Origin: JACNKV01 sp964645915
GTDB taxonomy: Bacteria > Fidelibacterota > Marinisomatia > Marinisomatales > JACNKV01
Assembly (NCBI GenBank): GCA_964645915.1
Contig: CAZYDH010000015.1
Span: 1-38,413 of the forward strand
Direction: 5' to 3'
DNA length: 38,413 nucleotides
Positions 1-8,620 of this stretch are shown piece by piece; the stretch's first letter is position 1, and each line of letters opens with the position of its first letter. The notes below the pieces were generated by a model. It saw only the letters and a list, made by a program, of their open reading frames with translations. It had not been told where the DNA came from and searched no databases. The position numbers were made by a program, and so were the translations under genes.

Positions 1-1
1 C

Positions 2-742
2 GTTAGATATAATTTGAGGAAAATGATGAAAAGTATATTGAAAAATAGTTTGGTGCCATTTTTGTGTTTATTGATCATCGCATGTCCGGAGAAACAAGCA
101 GAACCAGATTCAACCATCCGAGGGTATGTCTATGATAACAGTGGTTCACCAAGAAGTGATGTAAAAATAGTTTATGATATAACTTTGTCAGGTGGAATGT
201 ATTTAAAGATTCTTCATACCGAACCCCAAATAAGTATAAGTTATTCATTAGAAGATTCAACCCATGTATTGCTTTGGATTGAGAACATTTGTAATTCTGA
301 TACAATTGCAAAATTAATCGATGATGAGCAACCGAGCGGTCATCACTCTGTTATTTGGAACGGGAGAGATGACAACGAGAAGTATCCACTTGAAGATGTT
401 TATTTAATTAGAATCAAGACAGGGTATAATGAATCAACGCATTACCTGTTTCATGAGAATAATTATTCAGAACATGAATATTTAGAGATCAATTCAATTG
501 CAAAAACCGATCAAGACGGATATTTTGAATTTAGTCAGGAATGTATTCCATTTGGTTTCGAACAGACATTGGTTGATTCATCAGGCAATGAGGAAGTGCT
601 ATTTACCGTTCCAAGAACAATAGTTGTTTGGGCAATTGATACAGAAAATGGAAAGGTTAATACTGATACATTAATTGTAGATATTGAGAATGGATTGGAT
701 GTTAGTTTACAATTCTAAATATAATATCAAATTATATCTAAC
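2..742 (+). repeat. Inverted repeat flanking the first gene (possible integron-cassette ends)
   Basis: GTTAGATATAAT at 2-13 and ATTATATCTAAC at 731-742 are exact inverse complements over 12 bp. They sit immediately before and after one open reading frame. The outer 7-mers fit the integron core-site consensus forms GTTRRRY (GTTAGAT, 2-8) and RYYYAAC (ATCTAAC, 736-742). A matching GTTRRRY closing the attC is not visible between 743 and 793, so the assignment is tentative. Confidence 0.35.
26..718 (+). CDS. Lipoprotein with carboxypeptidase-regulatory-like and FlgD-type Ig-like region
   Basis: Predicted exported lipoprotein of about 230 aa. The N-terminus is a basic stretch plus a hydrophobic helix ending LLIIAC, a good lipobox. 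After it, an STIRGYVYD...DVKIVYD segment and a later KTDQDGYFEF segment resemble a carboxypeptidase-regulatory-like beta fold. Between them, SISYSLEDSTHVLLWI...GHHSVIWNGRDD...VYLIRI resembles the FlgD Ig-like fold common in surface proteins of FCB-group bacteria. The reading frame is open from a TTG at 14, but GAGGA at 16-20 fits ATG at 26 (or 23). The gene starts directly after a TTAGATATAAT motif that recurs inverted just past its stop. Specific function unknown. Confidence 0.7.
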   Translation: MKSILKNSLVPFLCLLIIACPEKQAEPDSTIRGYVYDNSGSPRSDVKIVYDITLSGGMYLKILHTEPQISISYSLEDSTHVLLWIENICNSDTIAKLIDDEQPSGHHSVIWNGRDDNEKYPLEDVYLIRIKTGYNESTHYLFHENNYSEHEYLEINSIAKTDQDGYFEFSQECIPFGFEQTLVDSSGNEEVLFTVPRTIVVWAIDTENGKVNTDTLIVDIENGLDVSLQF

Positions 743-793
743 CCCCGCTACTACGGACGTGAAACACTGGTGACATAGAAATGGAGAATAAAA

Positions 794-1471
794 ATGAAAA
801 TTAAATATATTTTATCGTGCATAATAACATGTTTTTTTATTTGTCTAACCCTTCCATCATATAGCTGTAAAAACAGTACAGAACCCATTGATCTAGATAC
901 GACAATTATAATCCCTCCTGATTCAATAGGTGTTGAAAAACCAAATATTTATCTTTATCCTTCGACTGAGATTGATCTGACTATTGAGTTAGAATTTCCT
1001 AAAGGAGGTCACGTAACAATTTCTGAGCCAGAATATCAAAATGGTTGGACGGTTTCAGTGAAACCAAATGGACTTATAAATGATGAATATTCATTTTTAT
1101 TTTATGAAGCTATTACGCCCAATGTATGGCAATATGAGTCTGGTTGGTTCGTTCCCCATCATGAGCATGAAAGTTTTTTCAGTGATAATTTGTCATTATA
1201 TGGTTTTAATGATGACGAAATTGAAGATTTTATTGAATATTGGATACCCATATTTAATTCTTATGAAGATATGGTGGTTTTTCCTCAAGTTGATGAAGAA
1301 ATTGATGAAATCATTAAACTTAATGTATCAGTCCGGCCGGATGTACTGAAACGATTGTTCTATGTTGTCATGAAGGATTCAAATAATTATCCCGAAATAT
1401 CTACACCAGAAATTATTCCAACCCTACGAGAAGGCTTTTGTATAATGGAATGGGGAGTGATTCAAAACTGA
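794..1471 (+). CDS. Exported protein with KPxIYLYP-type domain
   Basis: A 225-aa protein with a long hydrophobic signal segment (residues 4-22) and a cysteine at 25 followed by KNSTEP, suggesting export and possibly lipidation, although the lipobox is weak. The mature part opens with EKPNIYLYP, followed by an all-beta-looking segment with YQNGWTVSVKPNG. I recognise this as a recurrent, functionally uncharacterised extracellular module in which a KP-x-IYLYP start, a Gly-Trp pair and a later acidic/aromatic segment (here DFIEYWIPIFN) are conserved. GGAG at 783-786 is well spaced from the ATG. It converges with smc. I do not assign a function. Confidence 0.65.
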   Translation: MKIKYILSCIITCFFICLTLPSYSCKNSTEPIDLDTTIIIPPDSIGVEKPNIYLYPSTEIDLTIELEFPKGGHVTISEPEYQNGWTVSVKPNGLINDEYSFLFYEAITPNVWQYESGWFVPHHEHESFFSDNLSLYGFNDDEIEDFIEYWIPIFNSYEDMVVFPQVDEEIDEIIKLNVSVRPDVLKRLFYVVMKDSNNYPEISTPEIIPTLREGFCIMEWGVIQN

Positions 1472-1484
1472 TTGATAAATCAGT
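1464..1484 (-). terminator. Hairpin terminator candidate at the smc/lipoprotein convergence
   Basis: Arms ACTGATT (1467-1473) and AATCAGT (1478-1484) pair perfectly around a GATA loop. Read on the minus strand, the stem is followed by TTTTG, so it fits an intrinsic terminator for the smc operon. It overlaps the stop codon of the plus-strand gene. The stem is short and AT-rich. Confidence 0.4.
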
Positions 1485-1500
1485 CGGTAAACGCTGCCAA

Positions 1501-4500
1501 TTACTCAAACTTCACAGATACAAGCTTTGAGACACCTTTTTGTTCCATCGTAACTCCATAAAGGTAGTCTGCTGCTTCCATCGTTAATTTATTGTGAGTT
1601 ACGACAAGGAACTGTGTGTCGTTTGCAAATTGCTTAAGCACTTTTGTGAATTTTAAAATATTCACATCATCTAACGGAGCATCCACCTCATCTAAAATAC
1701 AATATGGGCTGGGTTTATATTGATAAATCGCAAAAAGTAGCGCGATGGCGGTCAGAGACTTCTCCCCTGCAGATAACATTCTTAAAGATTGATTGCGCTT
1801 CCCGGGTGGCTGTGCATAAATAGCAATTTCTGATTCCAACGGGTCGGGATCTCCGATCAGTGATAACGTCCCCTGCCCACCTTCAAAGAACAAGGTGAAG
1901 AGTTTCTCATAATTTGTTTTGATCTCACTAAAGGTATCTAAAAATTGTTTCCGTGCCACTCGATCGATCTTTTGAATGGTCTCACGAAGATGATTTTCTG
2001 ACTCAATCAAATCATCTCTTTGGTTAATTAAGAGATCGTAACGTTTACTTTCTTCCTCATATTCTACCTGAACCGCCATATTCACCGGACCGATTTTTTC
2101 CAAACTTCTTTCGATCCGTTGAATAGCCATATCCAATGTCTCTTCATCTTTATCAATCGTCATGGTTTCAGGAATTTCAATCTGATACCGTTCATGAATG
2201 CGTTCTTGCATGTGTTTTATTTTTTGGTCAAACTCTGCAATTTGGATCTCACATTGCTTCATTTCTTCCATGATTGATTCACGGTTCTGTTGTTCAGAAC
2301 GAATTAACGAACGAATTTTCTCGATCTCTTGATAAGTCTCTGAATACACTTGTTTTTTCATATCATGGATGGAACGCTGATGTTGGATCTTTCCATTGAT
2401 CTTTTGTAGAGAGATTTCATCTTTTTGAATTTGAGCTTGTAAATCAACTTTTAACTGCTCAAGAGAGGCGATCTCTTCATCTATCAAAGTTCTCCGTTCT
2501 TCCAATTCTTCAACATTTTCTTTAGCACTCCGTTTTTGGAAGTTTAGATTATCTCTTTGATTCTCAAGATTGAGGAGTTGAATTCGTAAATCTTGAAGTT
2601 TTTGATGAAACTCATCACGATCTATGCGTCGTTTTATTAAAGAATTTTCAGCGTCTTCAAGCGTTTTCTTTAACATATCTAAAGCAGAATTTGCTTTCTC
2701 GATCTCGGGTTTCATTGCTTCCAATGATTCCATTAGCTGACGATGTGTTTTTGTTAGATCTCCAACCTCATTTTTCAGTTCATCAATCAATTCAACGGTT
2801 TGTGATTGCCGATAATGATTTTGTACGATCTCCTTGCTAAGATTGGACTCTTCAACCGATAACTCATCTAATTGCTTCTGTCGTCCAATTTGGATTTCTT
2901 CTTTTTCTTTTAGATCAACTTCTAATCGGACACGTGCTTCATTCGCAGTTTTTGCTTTATCTTTCAATTCGGCGATTTGCTTTTCAATCTGTTCAACTTT
3001 CTTCTGCCGCCCAATAACACCTTGATGAGATCGCTGTTGGTTCTTTAAAACAAAATCATTCCGAGCGATTACACCATCTAGATCAACTAGATTCCAATCC
3101 ATTAATAGAGGGTCATTAACCGCTTTTTCTAAGTCCTTTACAACAAGAAGATTTCCTAAAAGTCTTTCAGCAAGTGACTTAAACTCAGCAGACGTTTGGA
3201 TCAGTTGATCACCTCGACCGATTATATTTTCTGAATCTGGTACTTTTTTGAGATTTGTCTTCGAAGACGATAATTCTTTTAATGGGATGATCGAAACACT
3301 TCCCCAGTTGTTATTGTTAACCAAACGGATCGTTTCAACAGCTGTTTTACGATCTTTAGAAATAAGACAATGGGCTAAATCTCCTAATCCGGATTCTAAC
3401 GCTGTTTGTGTCTTTTCTTCTGTTTGAAACACATCGGCAACCATACCCAAGATTCCGGTTAATTTTTCATTTTGATTCAGAACGGAACGAGTCCCTTGTG
3501 GTAATCCTTCACCCGAAGAAATGAGTTCTTTATAAAAATCTACCTGAGCAGTGAGTCCTTCGATCTGTGTGGTTAAGGAATCTTTTAATACGGTTTGATT
3601 TCTAAATTCGTTATGAAGATCGGTTAATTCCGTATCCCCAGCTAAAATCTCGTTTTTGGAGGTTTCAATTTTTTTCTGTAGTGCTATTTTCTTTGTATCA
3701 AGAGAGTTTTGATCTTCAGCAAGTTTTTTAAGAGATATGTCTAAGTCGGATTGCTTATTATTCAATTCATCAATGCGAGTTCCCTTTTCCTCTATCATTG
3801 ATTCTGTACGAGTTTGAAGCGATAATTTTTCCGATAATTTTGTTTGTTCAGTCCAACGCTGATTTTGAAGGGTCTCTAAATTCGATTGGGCATCTTTATA
3901 TAATTTTTCAATGGATTCGAATTCTTCTTTTTTCTCTTTATAGTTCAGAAGATTTGTTTCAATATCCGGATCAAGTTTCTCGATTTTTTCGGTTAAGTCA
4001 TTTACCAATGAGTTTAATTGTTTTTGTTTGGATTCATTCGTTGTTTTTTCTGCAAGTAGTCGATCTTTTGTAGATATAGCTGAGTTAGATTTTTCTGTAT
4101 TGACTAAAACAACCTGTTTTAGATTCTCTCGTTCTTCTTCAAATGAGCTTAATTCTTGTTGAATTTGAGATAATTCTTGTTCCTGATCTTTATAAGTCTT
4201 GCCTAATTGCTCTAATTGAGATTCGTGAATATGCTCTTTGCTTGTATTGGTTTCACGGATATTCTTGAATTCGCTTATTTTTTGTGATAATGGTTTTGCC
4301 TGTTCTATATATCGATTTGTTTTAAGAAAGGCTAATGCAATGTCATAATTTTTTAGGTCTTCCGTCAATTTTGCATGACGTTTGAATCGTTTTAATTGGA
4401 GTTGCAGACCATGAACTTTAGATTCGACTTCAAGGATAATATCCCCAATTCTGTCAAGGTCTTGCCGAGTCGCTTCAAACTTCCGAAACGCAGATTTACG

Positions 4501-5019
4501 TTGTGATTTGTACTTATTAATTCCTGCCGCTTCTTCAAACATCCGTTTTCGGTCATCTCCTGTTTCAGAGAGGATCTGTTCGATCATTTTTAACTCGATC
4601 ACCGAATAGGCATCTGCACCCATCCCGGTATCAATGAATAGATCATTGATGTCTTTTAATCGACATGGTACTCGATTTAAAGAATATTCACTTTCACCAT
4701 TTCGATAAACTCGTCGTCCAATCTCAATGTCATTATATTCTATCGGGAGTTTTCCCTTATTATTATGAACCGTAAGCGTCACTTCGCTAACACTTAACGG
4801 CTTCAATCCTTTTGCACCGTTAAAGATCACGTCTTCCATCTTACTGCTTCGCAAGGTGCTATATTTTTGCTCACCTAAAACCCAGCGAATCGCATCTACG
4901 ATATTGGTTTTTCCGCATCCATTTGGTCCAACGATAGCCGTTATCCCTTCGCCAAACGTCAAATCCTCTTTGTTGTAAAAGGATTTAAATCCGTGAATTT
5001 TTAAATCTGAGATATACAT
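1501..5019 (-). CDS. smc: Chromosome segregation protein SMC
   Basis: Full-length SMC ATPase of 1172 aa, the usual bacterial size. It forms the condensin dimer that organises and helps segregate the nucleoid. The N-terminal head has Walker A GPNGCGKT at residues 31-38. Long coiled coils flank a hinge at about 500-650 (GLPQGTRSVL...LTGILGMVADVF). The C-terminal head has the ABC signature LSAGEKSLTA from residue 1082 (Ala where many SMCs have Gly) and Walker B ILDEVDAPLDD at 1108-1118, then the VVTHNK switch. The start MYISDLKIHGFKSF is canonical. It is the last gene of the minus-strand run, 84 nt after the HIT gene. No scpA or scpB is nearby. Confidence 0.97.
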   Translation of the reverse strand: MYISDLKIHGFKSFYNKEDLTFGEGITAIVGPNGCGKTNIVDAIRWVLGEQKYSTLRSSKMEDVIFNGAKGLKPLSVSEVTLTVHNNKGKLPIEYNDIEIGRRVYRNGESEYSLNRVPCRLKDINDLFIDTGMGADAYSVIELKMIEQILSETGDDRKRMFEEAAGINKYKSQRKSAFRKFEATRQDLDRIGDIILEVESKVHGLQLQLKRFKRHAKLTEDLKNYDIALAFLKTNRYIEQAKPLSQKISEFKNIRETNTSKEHIHESQLEQLGKTYKDQEQELSQIQQELSSFEEERENLKQVVLVNTEKSNSAISTKDRLLAEKTTNESKQKQLNSLVNDLTEKIEKLDPDIETNLLNYKEKKEEFESIEKLYKDAQSNLETLQNQRWTEQTKLSEKLSLQTRTESMIEEKGTRIDELNNKQSDLDISLKKLAEDQNSLDTKKIALQKKIETSKNEILAGDTELTDLHNEFRNQTVLKDSLTTQIEGLTAQVDFYKELISSGEGLPQGTRSVLNQNEKLTGILGMVADVFQTEEKTQTALESGLGDLAHCLISKDRKTAVETIRLVNNNNWGSVSIIPLKELSSSKTNLKKVPDSENIIGRGDQLIQTSAEFKSLAERLLGNLLVVKDLEKAVNDPLLMDWNLVDLDGVIARNDFVLKNQQRSHQGVIGRQKKVEQIEKQIAELKDKAKTANEARVRLEVDLKEKEEIQIGRQKQLDELSVEESNLSKEIVQNHYRQSQTVELIDELKNEVGDLTKTHRQLMESLEAMKPEIEKANSALDMLKKTLEDAENSLIKRRIDRDEFHQKLQDLRIQLLNLENQRDNLNFQKRSAKENVEELEERRTLIDEEIASLEQLKVDLQAQIQKDEISLQKINGKIQHQRSIHDMKKQVYSETYQEIEKIRSLIRSEQQNRESIMEEMKQCEIQIAEFDQKIKHMQERIHERYQIEIPETMTIDKDEETLDMAIQRIERSLEKIGPVNMAVQVEYEEESKRYDLLINQRDDLIESENHLRETIQKIDRVARKQFLDTFSEIKTNYEKLFTLFFEGGQGTLSLIGDPDPLESEIAIYAQPPGKRNQSLRMLSAGEKSLTAIALLFAIYQYKPSPYCILDEVDAPLDDVNILKFTKVLKQFANDTQFLVVTHNKLTMEAADYLYGVTMEQKGVSKLVSVKFE

Positions 5020-5103
5020 TTCTTGAAAATAATGATCTTATTGCGTCGGAAAGTTTACAATGAGTTCAATTGAAACACCATGCGTATTTTAATCATCTAA
5101 TTA

Positions 5104-5448
5104 TTAACCTGGAGGCCATGTCATTTTTCTTCCACCCAGTAAATGTAAGTGGATATGATACACCTCCTGCCCACCATCAGGATTGCAATTAAAGACAGTG
5201 CGATACCCGTTTTGATCTATTCCTTCATCTTTTGCAAGAGTCGTGGCAGTGTAAATCATTTCACCAATCAATTTTTGATGATTTTCCGATACATCAATTA
5301 AAGTAGATATATGTTCTTTTGGGATGATCAGTATATGTGTCGGAGCCTGTGGATTAATATCTCGAAAAGCAAATATTCGTTCATTCTCAAACACAATTGT
5401 TGAGGGAATTTCTTTACGAATTATTTTGCAAAATAAACAATCATCCAT
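5104..5448 (-). CDS. HIT family (Hint-type) nucleotide-binding hydrolase
   Basis: Histidine-triad protein of about 114 aa, in the Hint/PKCI group of purine nucleoside phosphoramidases and related phosphodiester hydrolases. It begins DDCLFCKI, has the substrate-fold segment FRDINPQAPTHILIIPKEHI, and carries the catalytic HIHLHLLGG triad near the C-terminus, ending KMTWPPG as typical Hints do. Two in-frame ATGs exist. AGGAGA at 5455-5460 is too close to the first (5454) and well spaced (7 nt) for the second (5448), so I chose the latter. It lies 10-16 nt after rsmE in the same operon. Physiological substrate unknown. Confidence 0.93.
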   Translation of the reverse strand: MDDCLFCKIIRKEIPSTIVFENERIFAFRDINPQAPTHILIIPKEHISTLIDVSENHQKLIGEMIYTATTLAKDEGIDQNGYRTVFNCNPDGGQEVYHIHLHLLGGRKMTWPPG

Positions 5449-5464
5449 ATCCATTCTCCTTTAG

Positions 5465-6187
5465 TTAATTTACTGCGATCAATTCATTTATTACGGCTAA
5501 TACGGTTACAACGGCTGTTTCTGAACGTAATCGTCTAGGACCAAGAGAAATGAAGGTAAAATCATTCTTTTTCATCATTTCTATTTCACGCTTTGAGAAA
5601 TCACCTTCCGGTCCTATGACGATATGTACATCATTTTGACTAATCGATTCATCATCGTAAATGTTTGATAAATATTTACTCTCATCTAAGGCACAAACAA
5701 AAACCTTCGAATTATCATTTTTACTCATCCATTTTTCAAAGGATTTCATAAATGATAAATTGGGGATAACACTTCTTCCGCATTGTTTTGCCGCGGACAT
5801 AACAATTTTGTTTAGCTTGTCAATTTTTACATCACGTTTGATACAATGATCCATATTTACTAATGTTAGGGAAGCCACACCCATTTCTGTTGCTTTTTCA
5901 ATCGCTAATTTGAGTCGATCTCCCTTCAAAATACCTAAAGTTAAGTGTACATTAACTCCATTTTCTCCAAGCATCGGGATGTGTTCAAGAATTTTTCCTT
6001 GTACTTGTTTATTTAATATAGATTCGGTAACTGCTTTATATGCTGACCCCTTACCGTCGATCAACCATATTTCTACACCAATCGGTTTACGGAGAACATT
6101 TAGAAAATGATGTGATTCTTCAATTCCGAGGATAAATTGATCGTTATCAATATTGTTAGAATCTATGTGAAAATATAGTGTGTCCAT
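5465..6187 (-). CDS. rsmE: 16S rRNA (uracil1498-N3)-methyltransferase RsmE
   Basis: SPOUT-class RNA methyltransferase of 240 aa that methylates N3 of U1498 of 16S rRNA using SAM. The N-terminal PUA-like part contains ESHHFLNVLR. The C-terminal knot domain carries LGILKGDRLKLAIEKATEMGV, then GPEGDFSKREIE and LGPRRLRSETA, the trefoil-knot SAM-binding motifs diagnostic of the family. Length is standard. The gap to the upstream gene is 2 nt, consistent with cotranscription. No odd features. Confidence 0.95.
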   Translation of the reverse strand: MDTLYFHIDSNNIDNDQFILGIEESHHFLNVLRKPIGVEIWLIDGKGSAYKAVTESILNKQVQGKILEHIPMLGENGVNVHLTLGILKGDRLKLAIEKATEMGVASLTLVNMDHCIKRDVKIDKLNKIVMSAAKQCGRSVIPNLSFMKSFEKWMSKNDNSKVFVCALDESKYLSNIYDDESISQNDVHIVIGPEGDFSKREIEMMKKNDFTFISLGPRRLRSETAVVTVLAVINELIAVN

Positions 6188-6189
6188 GA

Positions 6190-6771
6190 TTAACGACTGA
6201 AAAGGATTTGGACGACAGCTCCGTTATAATCGGATCGATCATCTATCTTTGTACTTAGTGGTATTATATCATAACCCGCACGAATGAAAATATTTGTTTC
6301 ATTCGGAAATCTAAACTTTAATCCCAGACCTAAATAAAGTCCTCCAGTTAATAAAAATGAAGGATCACTCCATCGTTTAAACCATCTGTCAATGGTCTCA
6401 TCTCCATCGAATAGGAAAACCGGTCCGGCTCCCGACTCAATAAAGGGTATAAAATTGTTTTCTATCTTTCCGTGAAATACAGTTTTCCTAAATCCTACAA
6501 ATATGGGAAATAACACCAAACTTTGTTCATTGAACGAATAGGTTCCTCCGTAAGCTCCTTGCAGATTGAACTCATTTTCGCCTTTACAATCATAAAAACG
6601 TGTTTCTAAGATCCATGATGTTTTTTCAGTCTTTGGTTTGATTACATTTACTGCCAATCCCCAACTGTTAGAGCCGGTAATGATACCGTAATGAATAGAC
6701 GGTTTAGCCACGACGAAGGTCGATAAAATAAATAGGATTATTAAAATTCTGGTCTTCATGTAAGTCATCAC
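6190..6771 (-). CDS. Small outer-membrane beta-barrel-like protein
   Basis: A 193-aa exported protein. A signal peptide (MKTRILIILFILSTFVVAKP, beginning at the second possible Met, residue 5) precedes alternating amphipathic strands rich in Gly and aromatic residues. Examples are WILETRFYD, GAGPVFLFDG, GLYLGLGLKFRFP and IFIRAGYDIIPL. The protein ends VVQILFSR, with a terminal aromatic strand as in outer-membrane barrels. It resembles the OmpA-like/porin-family small barrels loosely; I see no specific family motif. It lies 3 nt after the dehydrogenase gene and 2 nt before rsmE, so it is cotranscribed. No strong ribosome-binding site, so the exact start (6771 or 6759) is uncertain. Confidence 0.65.
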   Translation of the reverse strand: MMTYMKTRILIILFILSTFVVAKPSIHYGIITGSNSWGLAVNVIKPKTEKTSWILETRFYDCKGENEFNLQGAYGGTYSFNEQSLVLFPIFVGFRKTVFHGKIENNFIPFIESGAGPVFLFDGDETIDRWFKRWSDPSFLLTGGLYLGLGLKFRFPNETNIFIRAGYDIIPLSTKIDDRSDYNGAVVQILFSR

Positions 6772-6774
6772 GTT

Positions 6775-7797
6775 CTATGGATTAAGAATCACTTTCCCAA
6801 TCTGTTCATTGTTCTCCATATACCTATGAGCATCTTTAATATTTTCCATTGAAAAACATTTATCAACAATAGGGTGAATTTTTTTCATTTCAAGCATTTT
6901 CATTGATTCATCAAATGCTTGAATATCTCCCATTGTTGATCCTAGAATCGATTGTTGCTTATAAAATAGATGTCTGAGGTCTACATTAACTTTTGCGCCG
7001 GTGGTTGCTCCACAAGTAACGATTCTTCCGCCTTTTCCTAAAATGGATAAACTCGTTTTCCATGTCGCGGCTCCAACATGTTCCATAACCACGTCTACAC
7101 CTTGACCATTAGTTTTGTCCATTATCCATGAAGCGATATCCGTTATTGAATAATTAGCAGCTTCATCCACACCATATTTTTCCGCTGCTTTAACCTTATG
7201 AGAATTGCCAACTGCGGTAAAAACGTTACATCCAACTGCTTTGGCGATCTGTATCCCCATGCTACCTACACCTGAAGTTCCTCCCCAAACAAAAACATTT
7301 TCTCCCGATTGAATGTTTGCCCGACGGATCAACATTGCAAATGCCGTCTGTGCAACTAAAGAAAACGCTGCTGCTTCGTTATAATTCAGATGGTGTGGTA
7401 TCGGTCGGATATTAACTTCGTTAAGAGCTATATATTCACATTGAGTTCCATTTTGATTCTCACCAAGAATTCCCCATGAATTACAATAATTCTCTTTGCC
7501 ATTTTTACAAAATTCGCATTCACCACAAAAAGTCAACGGTTGGATCATAACTCGATCACCGATAGAATATTTTGTTACGTCTTTTCCGACTTCCACGACT
7601 TCTCCTGCACCATCGCTTCCAAGTATACATGGTAACGGTACACCGGGAATTCCTTTGCGAACCCAGATATCCAAATGATTCATTGCGGCTGCATGAATTT
7701 TAACCAATAACTGATCGTTATTAAATTTTGGAACGGGCAGGTCTTCGTATTTCAGGACATCAATAGTCCCATGTTCATGAATTCGTACAGCTTTCAT
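6775..7797 (-). CDS. Zinc-type alcohol dehydrogenase/quinone reductase family (MDR) oxidoreductase
   Basis: A 340-aa medium-chain dehydrogenase/reductase. The GroES-like N-terminal half contains GSDGAGEVVEVG and a structural-zinc loop with four cysteines (CGECEFC...NYC, about residues 92-106). The Rossmann half contains VFVWGGTSGVGSMGIQIAKAVG, an NAD(P)-binding motif. The usual catalytic-zinc Cys near residue 40 is replaced (MNHLDIWVRKG), so it may be of the zinc-poor quinone oxidoreductase subtype despite keeping the structural-zinc cysteines. It would catalyse a reversible alcohol/aldehyde or enone reduction; substrate not predictable. Cotranscribed within the folB-smc run. Confidence 0.88.
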   Translation of the reverse strand: MKAVRIHEHGTIDVLKYEDLPVPKFNNDQLLVKIHAAAMNHLDIWVRKGIPGVPLPCILGSDGAGEVVEVGKDVTKYSIGDRVMIQPLTFCGECEFCKNGKENYCNSWGILGENQNGTQCEYIALNEVNIRPIPHHLNYNEAAAFSLVAQTAFAMLIRRANIQSGENVFVWGGTSGVGSMGIQIAKAVGCNVFTAVGNSHKVKAAEKYGVDEAANYSITDIASWIMDKTNGQGVDVVMEHVGAATWKTSLSILGKGGRIVTCGATTGAKVNVDLRHLFYKQQSILGSTMGDIQAFDESMKMLEMKKIHPIVDKCFSMENIKDAHRYMENNEQIGKVILNP

Positions 7798-7802
7798 GGA
7801 CT

Positions 7803-7979
7803 TTAATTATCAATATCGGTGAAGGTTGCATCTTTGATATCCAGCTTTGACAGATCTTTTTTTGGTTTAGAACTATTTTTAGCAGAATTTTGCTTATTAA
7901 ATGTTTTGAGCTGATTAAAAAATCGCCAAATTTTCCAACCAAAATAAATTACAAAAGCTAAAAGGATATATTTAAACAT
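7803..7979 (-). CDS. 58-aa membrane-anchored small protein, translationally coupled to deoxynucleoside kinase
   Basis: The 58-aa frame starts MFKYILLAFVIYFGWKIWRF, one hydrophobic N-terminal helix. A basic, low-complexity linker (KQNSAKNSSKPKKDLSK) and the acidic end DATFTDIDN follow. Its ATG overlaps the stop codon of the kinase gene by one base (TAATG), a classical coupling arrangement, and it ends 5 nt before the dehydrogenase. These junctions argue that it is real. Small single-pass proteins of this build (a DUF4834-like look) occur in FCB bacteria, but I do not assign a family or function. Confidence 0.7.
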   Translation of the reverse strand: MFKYILLAFVIYFGWKIWRFFNQLKTFNKQNSAKNSSKPKKDLSKLDIKDATFTDIDN

Positions 7980-8620
7980 TACAAACCACTGGATGGATTA
8001 AAGAATTTTGTTCCGGATACAGGTTGCCTGATCACTTTGATAACTTCTTCTAAATCTTTGGGATTATTTACAAAATCAATGTTATTCGTATTGATGATTA
8101 CAAGCGGTGTGTCTTGATAGCGGAAAAAATATTCGGAATAAACCTGATTTAAGGCATTGATATAATCGTACGACATATCCCGTTCAAAAGACCGTCCGCG
8201 TTTTGCAATATTTTTCATCAGAGTATCCGTATCTGCCTGTAAGTAGATCACCATATCGGGATTGATCACGTTTTTTTCTAATAAGTTAGCAACAGTATCG
8301 TAAAGACTGATCTCCTTTTCATTTAAGTTCAACGAAGCGAACAGGCGATCTTTTACAAACATATAATCTGTGACCAATAAATTATGGAACATATCAACCT
8401 GACGTAGATCCTGTTGTTGATTATATCGTTGAAGCAAAAAGAAAAGCTGTGTTTGGAATGCGAACCGCTCGGGATCGTTGTAAAAATCTGGTAAAAACGG
8501 ATTATCTTCAAACTCCTCTAATACCATTCTCGCACCCAAACGTTCAGCTAATAACTTTGCCAGACTTGTCTTACCAACCCCAATAGGTCCTTCTATCGCT
8601 ACATAGTATAAATTTCTCAT
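7979..8620 (-). CDS. Deoxynucleoside kinase (dAK/dGK family)
   Basis: A 213-aa P-loop kinase that phosphorylates deoxyribonucleosides for the salvage of dNTP precursors. It begins YYVAIEGPIGVGKTSL (P-loop at residues 11-18). It then has EEFEDNPFLPDFY, the substrate-site Glu region of the family, and a QTQLFFLLQRY helix. A DRLF motif and RGRSFE in the LID segment follow. Substrate (deoxyadenosine versus deoxyguanosine) cannot be told from sequence alone. It overlaps folK by 4 nt and the following small gene by 1 nt. The pairing folK-dNK is frequent in Bacteroidetes-like genomes. Confidence 0.92.
   Translation of the reverse strand: MRNLYYVAIEGPIGVGKTSLAKLLAERLGARMVLEEFEDNPFLPDFYNDPERFAFQTQLFFLLQRYNQQQDLRQVDMFHNLLVTDYMFVKDRLFASLNLNEKEISLYDTVANLLEKNVINPDMVIYLQADTDTLMKNIAKRGRSFERDMSYDYINALNQVYSEYFFRYQDTPLVIINTNNIDFVNNPKDLEEVIKVIRQPVSGTKFFNPSSGL

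Noticed and set aside
14..25. TTG start for the first lipoprotein
   Set aside because: The TTG overlaps the GAGGA ribosome-binding site that serves ATG 23/26.
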